DNA from: Batillaria attramentaria
Lineage: Eukaryota > Mollusca > Gastropoda > Batillariidae
Direction: 5' to 3'
NCBI GenBank assembly: GCA_018292915.2
Contig: JACVVK020000474.1
Span: 262,001-326,000 of the forward strand
Length of the DNA: 64,000 bases
Numbering within the stretch: the stretch's first letter is position 1; each line of letters begins with the position of its first letter. The notes beneath the pieces are model-generated. The model worked only from the letters and a program-made list of their open reading frames with translations, ran no database searches and was not told where the DNA came from. Both the position numbers and the translations under genes were made by a program. Shown here piece after piece: positions 39,361 through 52,335 of the stretch.

Positions 39361-41200
39361 GTGAGTACAAAATTTAACTACAAATGCAAGCACAGTTTGA
39401 TGTCCACAGAGTTTCTTTGTAAAGTTGTCACATCAAACAACTGTAGGATTGCCTGTTTTATGTGTTCTCATTCTACAAAGCGGAAAATATTTATTGGCTA
39501 ATGTCATTCATACAGGTACTGCCTAGGTAGGCAGGAAGGCACATGCACATATAGGTAGGACGTCAGCCATGCTGGTTGGCCATACCAAAACCAGCCCCAA
39601 CCTGACAGCTAACCCTCAGCCATTCTAACTTCTCATTCTAAACCTCATTTAACCTAAATTACTGACCCTCAACCTCATCCAAATTGGGTAATTACCAACC
39701 CTAAACCTCCTCCAACCTATGTTACTAACTCTAAACTAACCCTAATACTCCGCAGGCCAGCCAGTCAGGAACAGGCAGACGTCCTACTCATAGCTGCATC
39801 TCAGTAAGACATATCCACAGATAGAATGACTGTGCAGATACATTAGAAAAGAAGATAAGTATTAGGTGTGTCCTATGTGCTCTTCAGTGACAGGTAAGTT
39901 CAAGGTACATGTACCAGTATGTCATGCATGCATCTACTCAGCACTTCAGTTGCCAGTATAAACTGTTTCTATACAAATGATTGCCTATCTGTCTTCCAGC
40001 ATTGTAGGGCTGTGTAAACTTGGCTACAGCACATTCTGTTACCAAGTAATTATCATATCATATCATATATGCATCTTGGCATTGTTTGCTCAGCCAGTCT
40101 CAGAATGGCAAGTTGGACGAGCTTAGTATGTACATGTATGTGTTTAGTGTGTGTCTCTGGCATTACAATATTGTGTGTGTACATGGGTGTGCCATCTGTT
40201 TATTGTCTATCTGCTGTATAATGAAACTGCGTGCATGTGCACAGTTAGTTTTGGTGTTTTGTTTTTTTCTCTCTCTCATACTGTTATAGATTTCAGAAAT
40301 TTCTGATATGATGGGTTTTTGTTATCTGGTTTTAGTGACTTGTTTGACTGAGCTTGCCTGATATTGCCGTATTATTTGCTTCTTATTTGCATCTATACTT
40401 TTGTAGTTTGTAAAATAGTGGCTAGACTTTTGTGGGGAAAAAGCAGGGAAATATGAAAAGCAAAAAAACAAAACAAAAAAAAACGCATCGTTGAAAAAAA
40501 GGCAAGAATTGGAGGGAAAAAATCAGAAAAAAAAGGAAAAGGAGGACAAGAAAAAATGACAACAAAGCCAAAAAAAACCAAGAAGAAATATGAAAGAAAA
40601 AGAAGGAAGCAAAAGAAGAAGAAGAAAAAAAGGAAATCGCACAAAAAGAAAAAGCTTGAATGATGGGAATCCCCTGTTGGTACAGAAGTGATTGTGTATA
40701 TGTATATAGAAACTGCACGAGGGTTTCAACGTTTACAATGTGGCAGCAGACCAAGGAAGTAAAGACCAGCTAGACCAAACAAGAAGCTGCTGCACTTGAA
40801 TCAAGGATGGTCAATGCTTAACAGAAACCTATACGTTAGCCTTTGCTTTGTCACCAAGTAGTAATTAGAACAAGTGATTGTAACTGACTGTAGTATGTTG
40901 TGTCCATACTACTGTACTTTGGCCTTTCGTCACAACTGCACCACAACTTTGCAACTGGATGAAACAATTTTATTCCAAAAACAAGACGCGCATGCACACA
41001 TACACATGAACACTTGCACAAACGATACAGATATGTTCGCATTAACAGAGAAACACACACACAGATGCGTGCACACACGCACACACACACACACACACAC
41101 ACTGCAACAGTAACATTTATGAGGAGAAGCAATTTTTCATTCTTGAAATTATGCTTGAAAAGTCCATTTAAAAAGAGGCAAACCTAACAGTGCTGTCATT
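39361..41200. other. No gene seen; A-rich tract and CA repeat
   Basis: It includes ccctaac-containing text near 39600-39750 (not a telomeric tandem), an A/G-rich tract at about 40435-40660 that makes antisense Phe-rich ORFs, and a CA repeat at about 41047-41103. Confidence 0.5.
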
Positions 41201-43900
41201 TTTCCATTTAGGTTTGTAATAATTCAGAAGCAAGTTGGTTTTCCATTTCGATTTTCTCTGATTTGATATCATTGCTGTAAGCTAATTGTTCTGTACAGTA
41301 TGTACCAAGCTAGCCTTATGACAGTTTTCATCCAGTCAGGTTTTACATAAGACAATATGTGATAACGAAGCAAGGCTGTTATACACTTGAATAATATGCT
41401 CAAAGCTAGCCTCACAGTGTGTCCATTTAGACGCAAGAAATAAGCCTGATATTGTTTTAAAGTGATGTTTTATACATTTAAGTCTTATTGAAGTGCGCTT
41501 ATCATTCACTACCAGTATGCAGTATGCTACAAGCTACAGCCACACATTATGTCCAGTATTAAATTGATGTTTTGTATATTTAAGTACTATTGAAGTGCGT
41601 GTATCATTCACTATGCAATATATGCTCTAAGTTAGCCACACATTATGTCCAGTATTAAATTGATGTTTTGATGTTTTATATACAAGTATAATTGAAGTGC
41701 GTGTATCATTCACTATGCAATATATGCTCCAAGCTAGCCACACACTATGTCCAGTATTAAATTGATGTTTTGATGTTTTATATACAAGTATAATTGAAGT
41801 GCGTGTATCATTCACTGTGCAATATGCTCCAAGCTAGCCACACATTATGTCCAGTATTAAATTGATGTTTTGATGTTTTATATACAAGTATAATTGAAGT
41901 GCGTGTATCATTCACTGTGCAATATATGCTCCAAGCTAGCCACACATTATGTCCAGTATTAAATTGATGTTTTGATGTTTTATATACAAGTATAATTGAA
42001 GTGCGTGTATCATTCACTGTGCAATATGCTCCAAGCTAGCCACACATTATGTCCAGTATTAAACTTATGTTTAATACAAATTTATGTTTATACATGTATA
42101 TACATGTATTATTGAAATGCGCTTGTCATTCACTATGCTTCAAGCTAGCCACACATTATGTCCAGTGCTAAATTGATGTTTTATATGTTTAAGTATTGTT
42201 GAACTGTGCTTCTTATTTACTATGCAATATGCTTCGATCACGCTACTAATAGCCACACAGTGTGTCCATTTAAAGAGGGAAGTGAGCCTTCTGACATTGT
42301 CATTAATGGTTTTAATATTAGTCTTGTGACATTGTTTTCAGTTTAGTTTTTCTATAACTCACCCATTGAAGCAAGCTTTTTATACACTAGTTTGTATGAT
42401 ACGCCCCAAGCTGGCCAGATAACATGTCAACTTATGACATTGTCCTCCATTTCGTTTTTTATGATCGTGGAAGCAATATTATTATACATATGTACAGTAT
42501 GTAGCTCCAAGCTAGCCATGCACTGTGTCCAGTTATAAATGATACCACCTATGACATTGTTCTCCATTTAGTTTTCTGTAATTTGGTCATGGAAGCAAGC
42601 TTATTACACATTATGTACAATATGCTCCAAGTTAGCCACACTCAATGATTCCAGTTATAAATGGTCAAGACATATTTTTCTCCATTTAGTTTTCCAGTTT
42701 TATCATGGGAGCAGTCTTATTAATCATTATGTACAATATGCTCCAAGCTAGCCACTTGTTATGTCCAGTTACAAAATGATCAAGACTTAACATAACATTG
42801 TTCTCCTTTTAGTCTGTCTTTGACATCACCCATATGTGACTGGAAAAGGGTGTAAAACTCACCACCACCCACCCACCCTCTCCATTTAGTTTTCTATAAT
42901 TTAGTTTGGAAGCAGGCTGATTATACACATTATAAACAGTATACTCCAAGCTAGCCACACAATGATTCCAGTTACGTGTATAAATGATCAAGACATTTTC
43001 TCCATAATTTTGTCATGGAAGCAAGCTTATTACACATTATGTGCAATATGCTCCAAGCTAGCCGCACATTATGTCCAGTATTGAATGATCAAGACTTACC
43101 ACATTGGTCTCCATTTCGTTTTCTATAATGTTATCATGGAAGCAAGCCTATTACACATTATGTACTATATGCTCCAAGCTAGCCACACGTAGTGTTCAGT
43201 TATAAATGATCCAGACTTATATGACATATTGTTCTCCACTTAGCTTTCTATAATTCAGTCATTGAACCAAGCTGCTTATACATTATGTACATGTACACTG
43301 TATGCTCCAAGCTAGCCACACATAGTGTACAGTTATAAATGATCAAGCCTGTGATGTTCTCCATTTAGTTTTCTCTGATTTTATCAAGGAAGCAAGCTTA
43401 TTATATGTACAATATGCTCCAGTTAAGCTAGTCACACATAGTGTAAACTTGTAACAGATCAAGAATTACGATGTTGTTCTCCATTTAGTTTTCTATCATG
43501 TAATCAAGCTTATTATATGTACAATATGCTCCAAGCTAGCCACAAATAGTGTCCAGTTATAAATGATCAAGACGTTTGATGTTGTTCTCCATTTAGTTTT
43601 CTATAATTCATGGAAGCAAGCGTATTAATGCACTGTGCTCCAAGGTGGGTATGTGGGACTTTAGCATCTCTATTGGAGCAAGCTTCTGTTTTACACTGTG
43701 CAGTATGCTCTAAGCTAGCCACACAGTGTGTGCATGTAGAAAGAGGAAAGACATTGTTTTCAGTTTAGGCTTTTAATAATTTAATATCACTGTAGCAAGC
43801 CTATTACACGCTTGTACAATATGCCCACAGCTACTCACACAATCTGTCCATTTACAAAGAGGCAAACCATATGACTATTTCCACAATTTCGTTTAGGTTT
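41201..43900. repeat. Diverged tandem array with gctccaagctagccacaca motif
   Basis: The motif ctccaagctagccacac recurs more than 15 times. Units at 41600-42060 are about 100 bp and nearly identical (aagctagc at 41731, 41831, 41933, 42033). Later units are longer (about 110-150 bp), more diverged, and share ctccatttagttttctataa and tcatggaagcaagctta. Antisense frames of the 100-bp subarray are artefacts. Confidence 0.9.
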
Positions 43901-44524
43901 TCAAAAACAGGGTCTCAGAGGGCTGAACCCTAGAGTAATTATGGGATAGATTTTCTGTAGTGAATACAGTGTACACTGTTAGAAATGAGTGTATTAATTC
44001 TGCAGCATATCTGTGTCAGAGCAGACAAGTTATTGTATTTGAATGAAATCATTTTGTTTCGTGGAACAAAGATTTGTTTGTGATAATTTTGACAGTGTGC
44101 ATGTACACTGTTCAAATGGTATGCTCTAAGTAATGGAGTAATTCATGTACATGTATATGAATTTTGCAACACCTTGTCAGTCATAAAAATCATCAGATTG
44201 TCTGAGTTTGAATGGTGATATATGTACATGTATATATTGAGAGCATTTAATTATTTTTTACATATATTAACGTATGTAGATACACGGCATATATTCAAGA
44301 TGACATTGTCTTTCAAGCAAGGATTTCAATTTGTTATCACTGAGGAGTCTGCTTATCTGAACCTCTTTACGTGGTGCAGTCAGTCAACCAGAAACGATGG
44401 AAAAAGAAGAAAGCGACTGAACCAACAGAAAAAACAGATGTTTTGCATATCTCTTGATAATCTTCTGTCTAGTACACTGTGGACTGATTAATGTCATGCA
44501 TCAGGCACTGGACAGTGTATACGT

Positions 44525-44568
<44 letters not shown>

Positions 44569-45860
44569 CTTGAAGTGAGATCATTATTTTGACTGATTAG
44601 TTTCATGTATACAGCCACTAGTTTACACTTTTCAGTGATCTGCCTATAGTTTTACTGTTGCTGGCTTTGAAGTGCTGAGTAGACCATGCTCGTTTTTTTA
44701 GACCAGTGAAATATTTTCCCTTGTAATCCATGGTACACCTTGTTGATATATAAGTCTTCACAACTGAAGGTAAGTTTAAGGTATATATCTCAATCCTAAT
44801 GATAAAGATACTGCTGTCTCTGGTTTACAGTTCTGGTCTTATATCAATCGGTGAGTTTTGTTTTAATATCACTCCTACTGACATCTGTGTGCTGGCTCCT
44901 ATTCTGTATGACTACGAAAATTTCCGATTTTAGGGTATCTTCATGGCACAACTGCTTTTGGAACAAAAGAACAAAAAAAGCTAGTTCTTACAAATTGTTT
45001 CCAACCAAATGCACTCATAATTTTCCTGTCTTCTATGTGTTGTTGCGGTGACATGGAGAGCACCATTTTCTGATCTTGGTAGTGTCACCTCAAAACTGAC
45101 GAGTCATGGGTGGAACGTGCAGTAAGTCTTTGATAGGTCAAACTGTCAACTGTCATTGATTGGCTCGTGAGCCGTCAAACTCGCACTCGTAGAAGCTTAG
45201 CAGAAAAAAACAACTTGTTTTTGTACATGTAGTTTATACGCCAGGGTAGCGATGGTGATTCATCTGTAATCTGAAGGTATTTTCGAATGACCCCCTCATG
45301 TACCGCTTCAATGAGGGGTCTCATTTTACCGAAAATCTGCTGAAGCACCCACCCCTCCCACCAACCGAGAACCTGCTTTCAAACTGGTCTACAAATCACT
45401 CAAATCATATCAAGTACACCTATGCCCGTGTCTGTCACTAGAGGCGGCCGTACACGACATGGTTAGTTTGGGCCAGGTAAAAAAAAAATGTCCGGCTGAT
45501 CCACAGTCTCAGTGATGATCTAATGACGAGTCTGACTTGCCCCGGAAACTTATAACCTTGCTGCAGTTTTTATGGCTTGGTTCTACATGTACATGGGGTG
45601 TTCCATGATGACTCGGAGGCACTTGTCTGAGAGATTGTGATCGCAAGGGTGGACTGACCGAGTTTTACTTATTTCTGTGTGTATGAAAACATTTCAACTA
45701 TATATTAAGCTGCTCTCGAGTTCTTCATGAACTACTCTTTCACCCTTCAAGGTACGTAGGCTGTTCTATGTTAGATGACAAAGTAATTTGTAAAAACACA
45801 CATGTGGTTGGGGATTTTTCAGTATTTCAACCTATGTAAACTGTACTGGCACCCAACCAT
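43901..45860. other. No gene seen
   Basis: A GT microsatellite lies at about 44529-44567. A 89-codon open frame (44222-44491) has no splice context or recognised domain. Confidence 0.4.
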
Positions 45861-47158
45861 CAGGGATGTCACTGGCGCTTGAAACCTATAGGACAAATGT
45901 CCTGGAAGGTGGCAGATGAATAGGACATTTGTCCTGAATTGGAATGAAACAATAGGACATTCTGGCGCATGACAATAAAGCATTGTAAAACAGGAACCAC
46001 TTAAACACAGGTCAGGGTTAAACTCTTTGCCTCATCGTGTTCTTCTGCTTCATACATGTGAGTAGTGTGGAAGACACTGAGGAAAAGGGGATTTATTGAC
46101 TAGTAAGACCATAACAACAAAGTTGTGCCAAGTAGATCATCCTCTGTTGTAGGCACTGGCAGGAAAACGAAAAGCGTCCGTTGTTTTGGATCATTTGAAC
46201 TTGATAGTTTTTGTTTTGGTGGCATTTTGATCGTGGAAATGAAAGGGAAACTTGCCGACATAGACGGAGTAGGAAGCTTAAACAATCAGGGCGCCCAGTT
46301 GACGTCAGCTCACATTCGCTTAAAATATCTGAGCTTTCGGAGCAGCCAGTCAGAGGGCTTCTTTTAAGGAATACCACATACCACACGTCACTCGCTTTGC
46401 GTGCGTGCAACTAAAAAAAAATTTTTTTGTTTTTTGTTTTTGCTGCCCCAACTCTTTGCCAGCTCCAGTGGTGTTCCTCCCAGGTCATGGGTGGAACCCA
46501 CGGAGGACTCGGAAGCTGGGACAATTTTTATTATGCATGATGATGGAGATGAGGATGATAGTAAGATGATGCTATGGAGGTCCATGTGGTTTGGGACTGC
46601 GGGACAAGGCCGCATTCCACACTTCCTGTCATAAATATCCCGGCATTAACCAGGCCCGGGAACTACGGCACCTGCGGTGCCGGCCGTGTAATCATCCACA
46701 TCATAAGACCTGTCATACCAAGGGAAGCACCCCCAAAGTCGCACCCGTGAAGTGGGTGAAGCTCGGCTGTGTGGCAACAGCCTCCCCATTGGGGCCATAG
46801 CACACCCGCTCTGGGTAGGAGCCGACCTAGGTAGGAAAAATCCCGCTTGCCTCGGCTGGGATTCGAAACCGGGTCTCCCGGTCCATGGTCCGAAGTGCTA
46901 ACCACTACACTACGGGGGCCGGTGCAACTAAAAATATTATCTGCGCAAGCGAGCAAGCTCCCCGAGTAGCGCAAGGCGGCAGCCCTCACTCGGAAAAATG
47001 TCACTAGTTTGTCCGCGATCAACAGAAACGCAATCGGACATATGACCTCCTCTTGAAATAAACAATCAGACATCTGTCCTGCTGGACAGTTTTTTCATCG
47101 GACATTTGGCCAAGTCTATTGGTCATAGTCCTGTGTCCGGGCACCAGTGACATCCCTG
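45861..47158. mobile_element. TIR element (hAT-like ends) with nested SINE
   Basis: The left end cagggatgtcactggcgc (45861) and the right end (inverse complement cagggatgtcactggtgc, ending 47158) match at 17 of 18 bases. The interior repeats taggacatttgtcct-like words near both ends. A minus-strand frame near 46220 reads MPPKQKLSSSNDPKQRTLFV, reminiscent of hAT transposase N-termini. No clean target duplication is visible. Confidence 0.6.
46440..46922 (-). mobile_element. Long SINE, complete, nested in the TIR element
   Basis: In minus orientation the head is ggcccccgtagtgtagtggt tagcacttcgg, with B-box-like ggtttcgaatcccagc (plus-strand positions about 46857-46922). The body follows and the element ends at a T-run (A-tail on the minus strand) near 46410-46440. 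This is the reference copy for the truncated ones at 36116, 28500, 30500 and 21963. Confidence 0.8.
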
Positions 47159-47545
47159 AAACATGGTTAAAAAAAAAAGTTTCACACATACTAAATGATA
47201 AACATGTACATCCACATGTCTATGACAGTGGCTGATTTGTACATTTGAGCAGACACTGCAGATGAGAGTGACTTACTGATGTAAATCACAAGTGGACCAA
47301 GTTCATATATATATATATATATATAGATGTATAACTGTAAGTATAACTGTAACACTCAAGCAGTCAAGACGGCATGGGGTCAATTTCACAAGACTTTTGG
47401 GTTGTCTCATGATGCACAGTTTGATCAAAGAAATGATCTACCAACTTGATTTACTTGTGTAATAATAATGGTTATTCGGTTTTCAGTGGTCATTTGGCCT
47501 AAACATGAGGAAAGAATGATGACAGCAGGTGTGTGTGATCCATTA
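47159..47545. other. No gene seen
   Basis: A short TA microsatellite (about 47308-47324) is present and nothing else recognised. Confidence 0.4.
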
Positions 47546-48883
47546 TTAATTTAATGGTACATCTGCGATTAACTGTGCCTTCTGGTGTGGGTTGGTGGAT
47601 GGGAGGGAGAGAGGGAGGACTACATCAACCACAGGCATGATCGCAGCGTATGACATATGACTTGAAGTAATATTAATAATAACAGTACTGTGTGGTGCCA
47701 GTGAGTATAGCTTCTGTTTTGTCTCCATTTAGCTGCAGTTTGTTTTCTGTCATTCAGTTTTGCATGTCGTTGTAGCACTCTGATGTAGTCATGGTCAGCT
47801 GATGGATGTTTTGTGGTTTGCTGCTGTTGTGTAGTTGTGTGTCGTTGGCAAACGGGATGACGGATGCTGTGGCGGTTGATAGTGTGGATAAGTGGCATGG
47901 TGTAGAGGGTGAATAGAACAGGGCCAAGCACAGAGCCCTGGGGGACTCCGCAGGTGAGCTGAGCAGGCTTGGAAGAGGAATTGGTACCGAGCTGGGCCGG
48001 GTTGGAGGAGGTGTTGCTGATAATGGCTGTCTGAAATCTGTTGGAGAGAAAGGAATGGAAAAAAGAGCAGTGTCTTCAATGTCGAAGGTCTGGCAGAGGC
48101 GATTGAGAAGGAGAGAGTGATCGATAGTATCAAAGGCAGCGGATAGATCAGGTGAGTTGAGATCATACCAGAGTCTGTAGCGCCAAGGAGGTCGTTGGTG
48201 ATACGGAGGGGGGCAGTTTCAGTGCTGTGGTTTGGGTGGTAGGCAGACTGGAAAGGGTGGAGCAGGTTGTTCACTGTGAGGTGGGCGTCAAGTTGCTTCA
48301 GGACAGTTTTTTCAATTAGTTTTGAGATAAGTGGAAGGTTAGAGACAAGGCAATAGTTTTTGAGATCATTCAGGTCTAGACTAGGTTTTTATGAGAAGTG
48401 GGCGGACAATGGTAGTGAGGGGGGAGGCGGTGATAGTGCCAAGCAGACCTGATATTGCAGTGAAGAGTTGTTTTGAGGAAGTTGTGACCTCGATTTGGGC
48501 GCGGAAATGTTCAGGCTTTGGATACCATCTTATTCACTGCGTGTTTCTTTGATTGGTAAATCTGCCTGTGAACGATGAGTCTACTCGCTAGCCATTTGCA
48601 TACTGCCTGACGGTGTGCTAGCCGGATTTCAGGTGTGAGCCAAGCAGAAAGTGGGTGGTCCGGGACCCGACGGGTAGATGGAGGGGCATGTTCATCAAAG
48701 AAAAGAAAGCGTTTTGTAGTGAGTGGCAAGGTCAGTATTGTGGTCAATTTGTGCGAGACGCAGAGAAGCTTCAGTGCCAAATGCTTCACGGTCGACTGCT
48801 TTCAGATAGTGTAGTACTACTGAGCTGGTGCACTGCTTCTGTTTGGAGACATTAACTTTCGACAAGCCCGATAATCCAGACAC
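47546..48883 (-). mobile_element. Non-LTR retrotransposon RT fragment (broken)
   Basis: The minus strand encodes, in shifted frames, HAPPSTRRVPDHPLSAWLTP EIRLAHRQ (linker before RT), LHPFQSAYHPNHSTETAPLR ITNDLL (RT motif), GVPQGSVLGPVLFTLYTMPL and the equivalent of the YADD box reading FANDTQL. The order fits one LINE running from 48883 to 47546. Frameshifts and Asp-to-Asn in the catalytic box show it is dead. Confidence 0.85.
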
Positions 48884-48991
48884 AAAACATCATAAAGCCA
48901 TCATTGGCACATTCAACATCACATGGTCACACAGACTTCTTCTTGTCGTTCGCCATTTACACCATCAGGCCAGATAGTGAGATAAATGATG

Positions 48992-49945
48992 TCTTTTTTT
49001 TTCATCTCGTCTCTAGCTGTTTGCTTAGAGCTTGGATTGTAGCGGAGTTCCTGCTGGCCATACTTCACGTCTTAGCTGTTGAAGTAGCTTACACTGTTGT
49101 AGGACATGCTGTGTGGTTTGGTCGTCTTCGCCACAGGGGCATGTTGGTGTAGGTGCCAGCTTCATCTTCCTGTGCATGTGGGCGTTCAGTCGGTTATGGC
49201 CTGTGCATAAGCGCATCAGCACGACACGTTCCCAGCGGTCAAGGATGTGGTAGTCGTCTCTTGTGGACTGTGGCCCTAAGGCTGCCATGATGAGAGTCAA
49301 CTTCTCCCTGAGGCTGACGCTGTTGTCAGTTTGTGGTCCTCTTGCCCCCAGTTTGGCGAGCTGATCAGCTTTCTTGTTACCTGGGATCTCACAAAGGGCA
49401 GGTAGCCATTGCAGTGCCACTCATCTTGTTCTGGCAATGTTCTGGAGTTTCTCCATGAGACAAGGGAGTTTATCACCTGCGAGGGCCTCCAGGACCGAGA
49501 GAGCATCTGTTAGGAATACAGTTTGGTGGCATTTGCTGTTTGAGTCCTGGATCATGGTAGTGGCTTGCATGAGTGCTTGAACTTCTGCCATGTAGTTTGA
49601 GCAGTGTTTTCCTGTTGGTATGCCTAAGGTGGAAGTGTCACCCTCCGGGAACTTGAAAATTCTAGCTCCTCCATTGGCCACGGCATCTGTTGCACACCCG
49701 TCGGTGTATACATGGATCCAGGATTCTTCCATGTACTGTTCTGCCAGCATGGTCAGGGTTAGGGCGCATTTGGCTATGTCATCTTGGGAGTCTCGTAAGG
49801 TGACGTACCGGTATGGAACTGATGTGCTTATGTGGAGAGTGGAATGGTCTTCAGTCCATGGTTGTGGGAGGTCTGAGGGATCTAGCGGGAGTGTAGATGA
49901 TGGGATACTGTCTTGGTGCTCACAGACAAAAACAATGTCACCCAT
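48992..49945 (-). mobile_element. LINE 3' end with RNase H domain, one in-frame stop
   Basis: From 49945 the minus strand reads an RNase H domain: WIHVYTDGCATDAVANGGAR, YMAEVQALMQAT and VFLTDALSVLEAL. A TGA at 49421-49423 in the same frame interrupts it before ALQWLPALCEIPGNKKADQL and a CPCGEDDQTTQHVLQQC finger. Asp, Glu, Asp and the last Asp are present. The usual SH of W(I/V)PSH is replaced by AL. The end lies at an A-tail (plus-strand T-run near 48992). It is related to the 13436-14230 element. Confidence 0.88.
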
Positions 49946-49954
49946 CGAAATCTG

Positions 49955-51715
49955 TAAGCAGTCTGATGTAGCCAGGTGCTGTTGTAGTGCTGGTGGTCGT
50001 GGTGTCCATGACGTAGCCAGGTGCTGTTGAAATGGTGGCAGTCGTCGTGTCGATAATGTACCCAGGTGCTATTGTAGTGGTCGTGGTCATGGTGTCGATG
50101 GCGTAGCCAAGTGCTGTTGTAGTGGTGGCAGTCGTGGTATCGATGACATAGTCAGGCGCTGTTGTAGTGCTGATGGTCGTGATGTCCATGTAGCCAGGTG
50201 CTGTTGAAGTGGTGGCAGTCGTGGTGTCGATTGCGTACCCAGGTACTAGTGTAGTGGTGGCGGTCATGGTGTCGATGGCGTAGCCAGGTTGCTGTTGTAG
50301 TGGTAGCAGTCGTGGTATCGATGACATAGTGAGGTGCTGTTGTGGTGGTGGTCATGGTGTCGATGACGTAGCCAGGTGCTGTTGTAGTGGTGGCGGTCGT
50401 GGTTTCAATGACGTAGCCAGGTGCTGTTGTAGTGGTGGCGGTCGTGGTTTCAATGACGTAGCCGGATGCTGTTGTAGTGGTGGCGGTTGTGGTGCTGATG
50501 ACGTAGCCAGGTGCTGTTGTAGTGGTGGTGGTTGTGGTGCTGATGACAAAGCCAGGTACTGTTGTAGTGGTGGCGGTCATGGTTTCGATGACATAGCCAG
50601 GTGCCATTGTAGTGGTGGCGGTCGTGGTGTCAATGACGTAGCCAGGTGCTGTTGTAGTGGTGGTGGTTGTGGTGCTGATGACAAAGCCAGGTGCTGTCGT
50701 AGTGGTGGCGGTCGTGGTGTTGATGGCGTAGCCACGTGCTGTTGTAATGGTGGTGATGGAGTAGCCGGGTGCTGTAGCAGTTGTGGTTGATGACGTAGCC
50801 AGCTGCTGTTGTAGTGGTGGTGGTCGTGGTGTGAATGGCATAGACAGGTGCTGTTGTTGTGGTGGTGGTGGTGGTCGTGGTGTCAATGGCATAGCCAGGT
50901 GCTGTTGTAGTGGTGGTGGTCGTGGTGTCAATGGCATAGCCAGGTGCTGTTGTAGTGGTCGTGGTCATGGTGTCAATGGCATAGCCAGGTGCTGTTGTAG
51001 TGGTGGTGGTCGTGGTGTCGTTAGCATAGCCAGGTGCTGTTGTAGTGGTGGTGGTCGTGGTGTGAATGGCATAGACAGGTGCTGTTGTTGTGGTGGTGGT
51101 GGTGGTGGTCGTGGTGTCAATGGCATAGCCAGGTGCTGTTGTAGTGGTGGTGGTGGTGGTGGTGGTGTCAATGGCATAGCCAGGTGCTGTTGTAGTGGTC
51201 GTGGTCGTGGTCATGGTGTCAATGGCATAGCCAGGTGCTGTTGTAGTGGTGGTGGTCGTGGTGTCGTTAGCATAGCCAGGTGCTGTTGTAGTGGTGGTCG
51301 TCGTGGTTGTGGTGTCGATGGTGTAGCTAGGTGCTTTTGTAGTGGTGGTGGTCGTGGTCGTGGTGTCAATGGCATAGCCAGGTGCTGTTGTTGCGGTGGT
51401 GGTGGCGGTTGTGGTGTCAATGGCATCGCCAGGTGCTGTTGTAGAGGTGGTGGTGGTGGTCATGGTGTCAATGGCATAGCCAGGTGCTGTTGTAGTGGTC
51501 GTAGTCGTCGTGTCAATGACGTAGCCAGGTGCTGTTGTAGTGGTGGCGGTGGTTTTGATGACGTAGCCAGCTGCTGTTGTAGTCATGATCGTGGTGTCGA
51601 TGACGTAGCCAGGTGCTGTTGTAGTGGTGGTAGTCATGGTGTCAGTGACGTAGCCAGGTGCTGTTGTCATGGTGTTGATGACGCAGCCAGGCGCCTCTGA
51701 TATTGTTGCAGCCGT
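49955..51715. repeat. Minisatellite, 45-54 bp units (gccaggtgctgttgtagtgg)
   Basis: About 35 units of the form agccaggtgctgttgtagtg plus a variable number of gtg/gtc triplets and gtgtcaatggcat. On the minus strand one frame reads APGYAIDT followed by 5-9 Thr per unit for 346 codons (50630-51670). The plus strand also has an open Cys/Gly frame. The minus Thr-rich frame shifts to a His-rich frame and breaks several times, so coding is not supported. Confidence 0.9.
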
Positions 51716-52204
51716 GGTATTCCAAGCTTAGCCAGGAGTGGTGGTGTAACGTGTGGCATAAGAGACAATGTAAAGTCAGTGACGGAGAAATCTCCCAGAC
51801 CGACAGCCACTTTTCCTTCCAGCCTTGGCTACCAAACCTAAGTTTGCTAGGTTACAGAACGTGACACTGTCAGGTTTCTGATGGGAAGATGGGAAAGTCA
51901 TTGGACAGCATCATGTAGTGTTCTGTATGATGACTGCAAAGTTTCACTGCCACAAAGAGCAGCAATAGGCCAGGCAGGCCAGCCAACACAATGGCTGACA
52001 CTACAGGGTCAGCACAACTTGCTGAACAATGGATGGTAGACGTAGATGGTCAGCCTTGAAAAAGTGTCACAAGATCAGTAAAAGTCAAAAAACGTCTTTG
52101 ATGGATAAAATCGCAGCAACGAGATGAACGTGCTGGTGCAGAATTGAAGTTGCATAACCCTGTTAACTGGCTGGTGGGTGTTTTGGAGTTCTTTTTCACT
52201 CCGT
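51716..52204. other. No gene seen
   Basis: Unique-looking DNA between the minisatellite and a SINE. Confidence 0.4.
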
Positions 52205-52335
52205 AAGGGCGATATCAAAGGCGGGACAACAAGGAAAAGGCCAGCACAAATATTTGGCCCCAGCCGGGATTCGAACTCACGACCTGAGCATTGAGAGTCC
52301 AACCCTCTACCATTTGGCTATCCTGGCTCCCCCTG
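52205..52335 (-). mobile_element. tRNA-derived SINE, minus orientation
   Basis: Inverse of the 34992 family: the head is at the right (minus: gggagccaggatagccaaat, B-box gagttcgaatccc) and the body contains ggccaaatatttgtgctggc on the minus strand. Confidence 0.8.

Noticed and set aside
39590..39760. Interstitial telomeric repeat (ccctaac words)
   Set aside because: Ccctaa/aacct words are scattered and not in tandem hexamer register.
41627..42017. Antisense ORFs with repeated NDTRTSIILVYKTSKHQFNT
   Set aside because: Reading of the ~100-bp tandem array, with no independent coding evidence.
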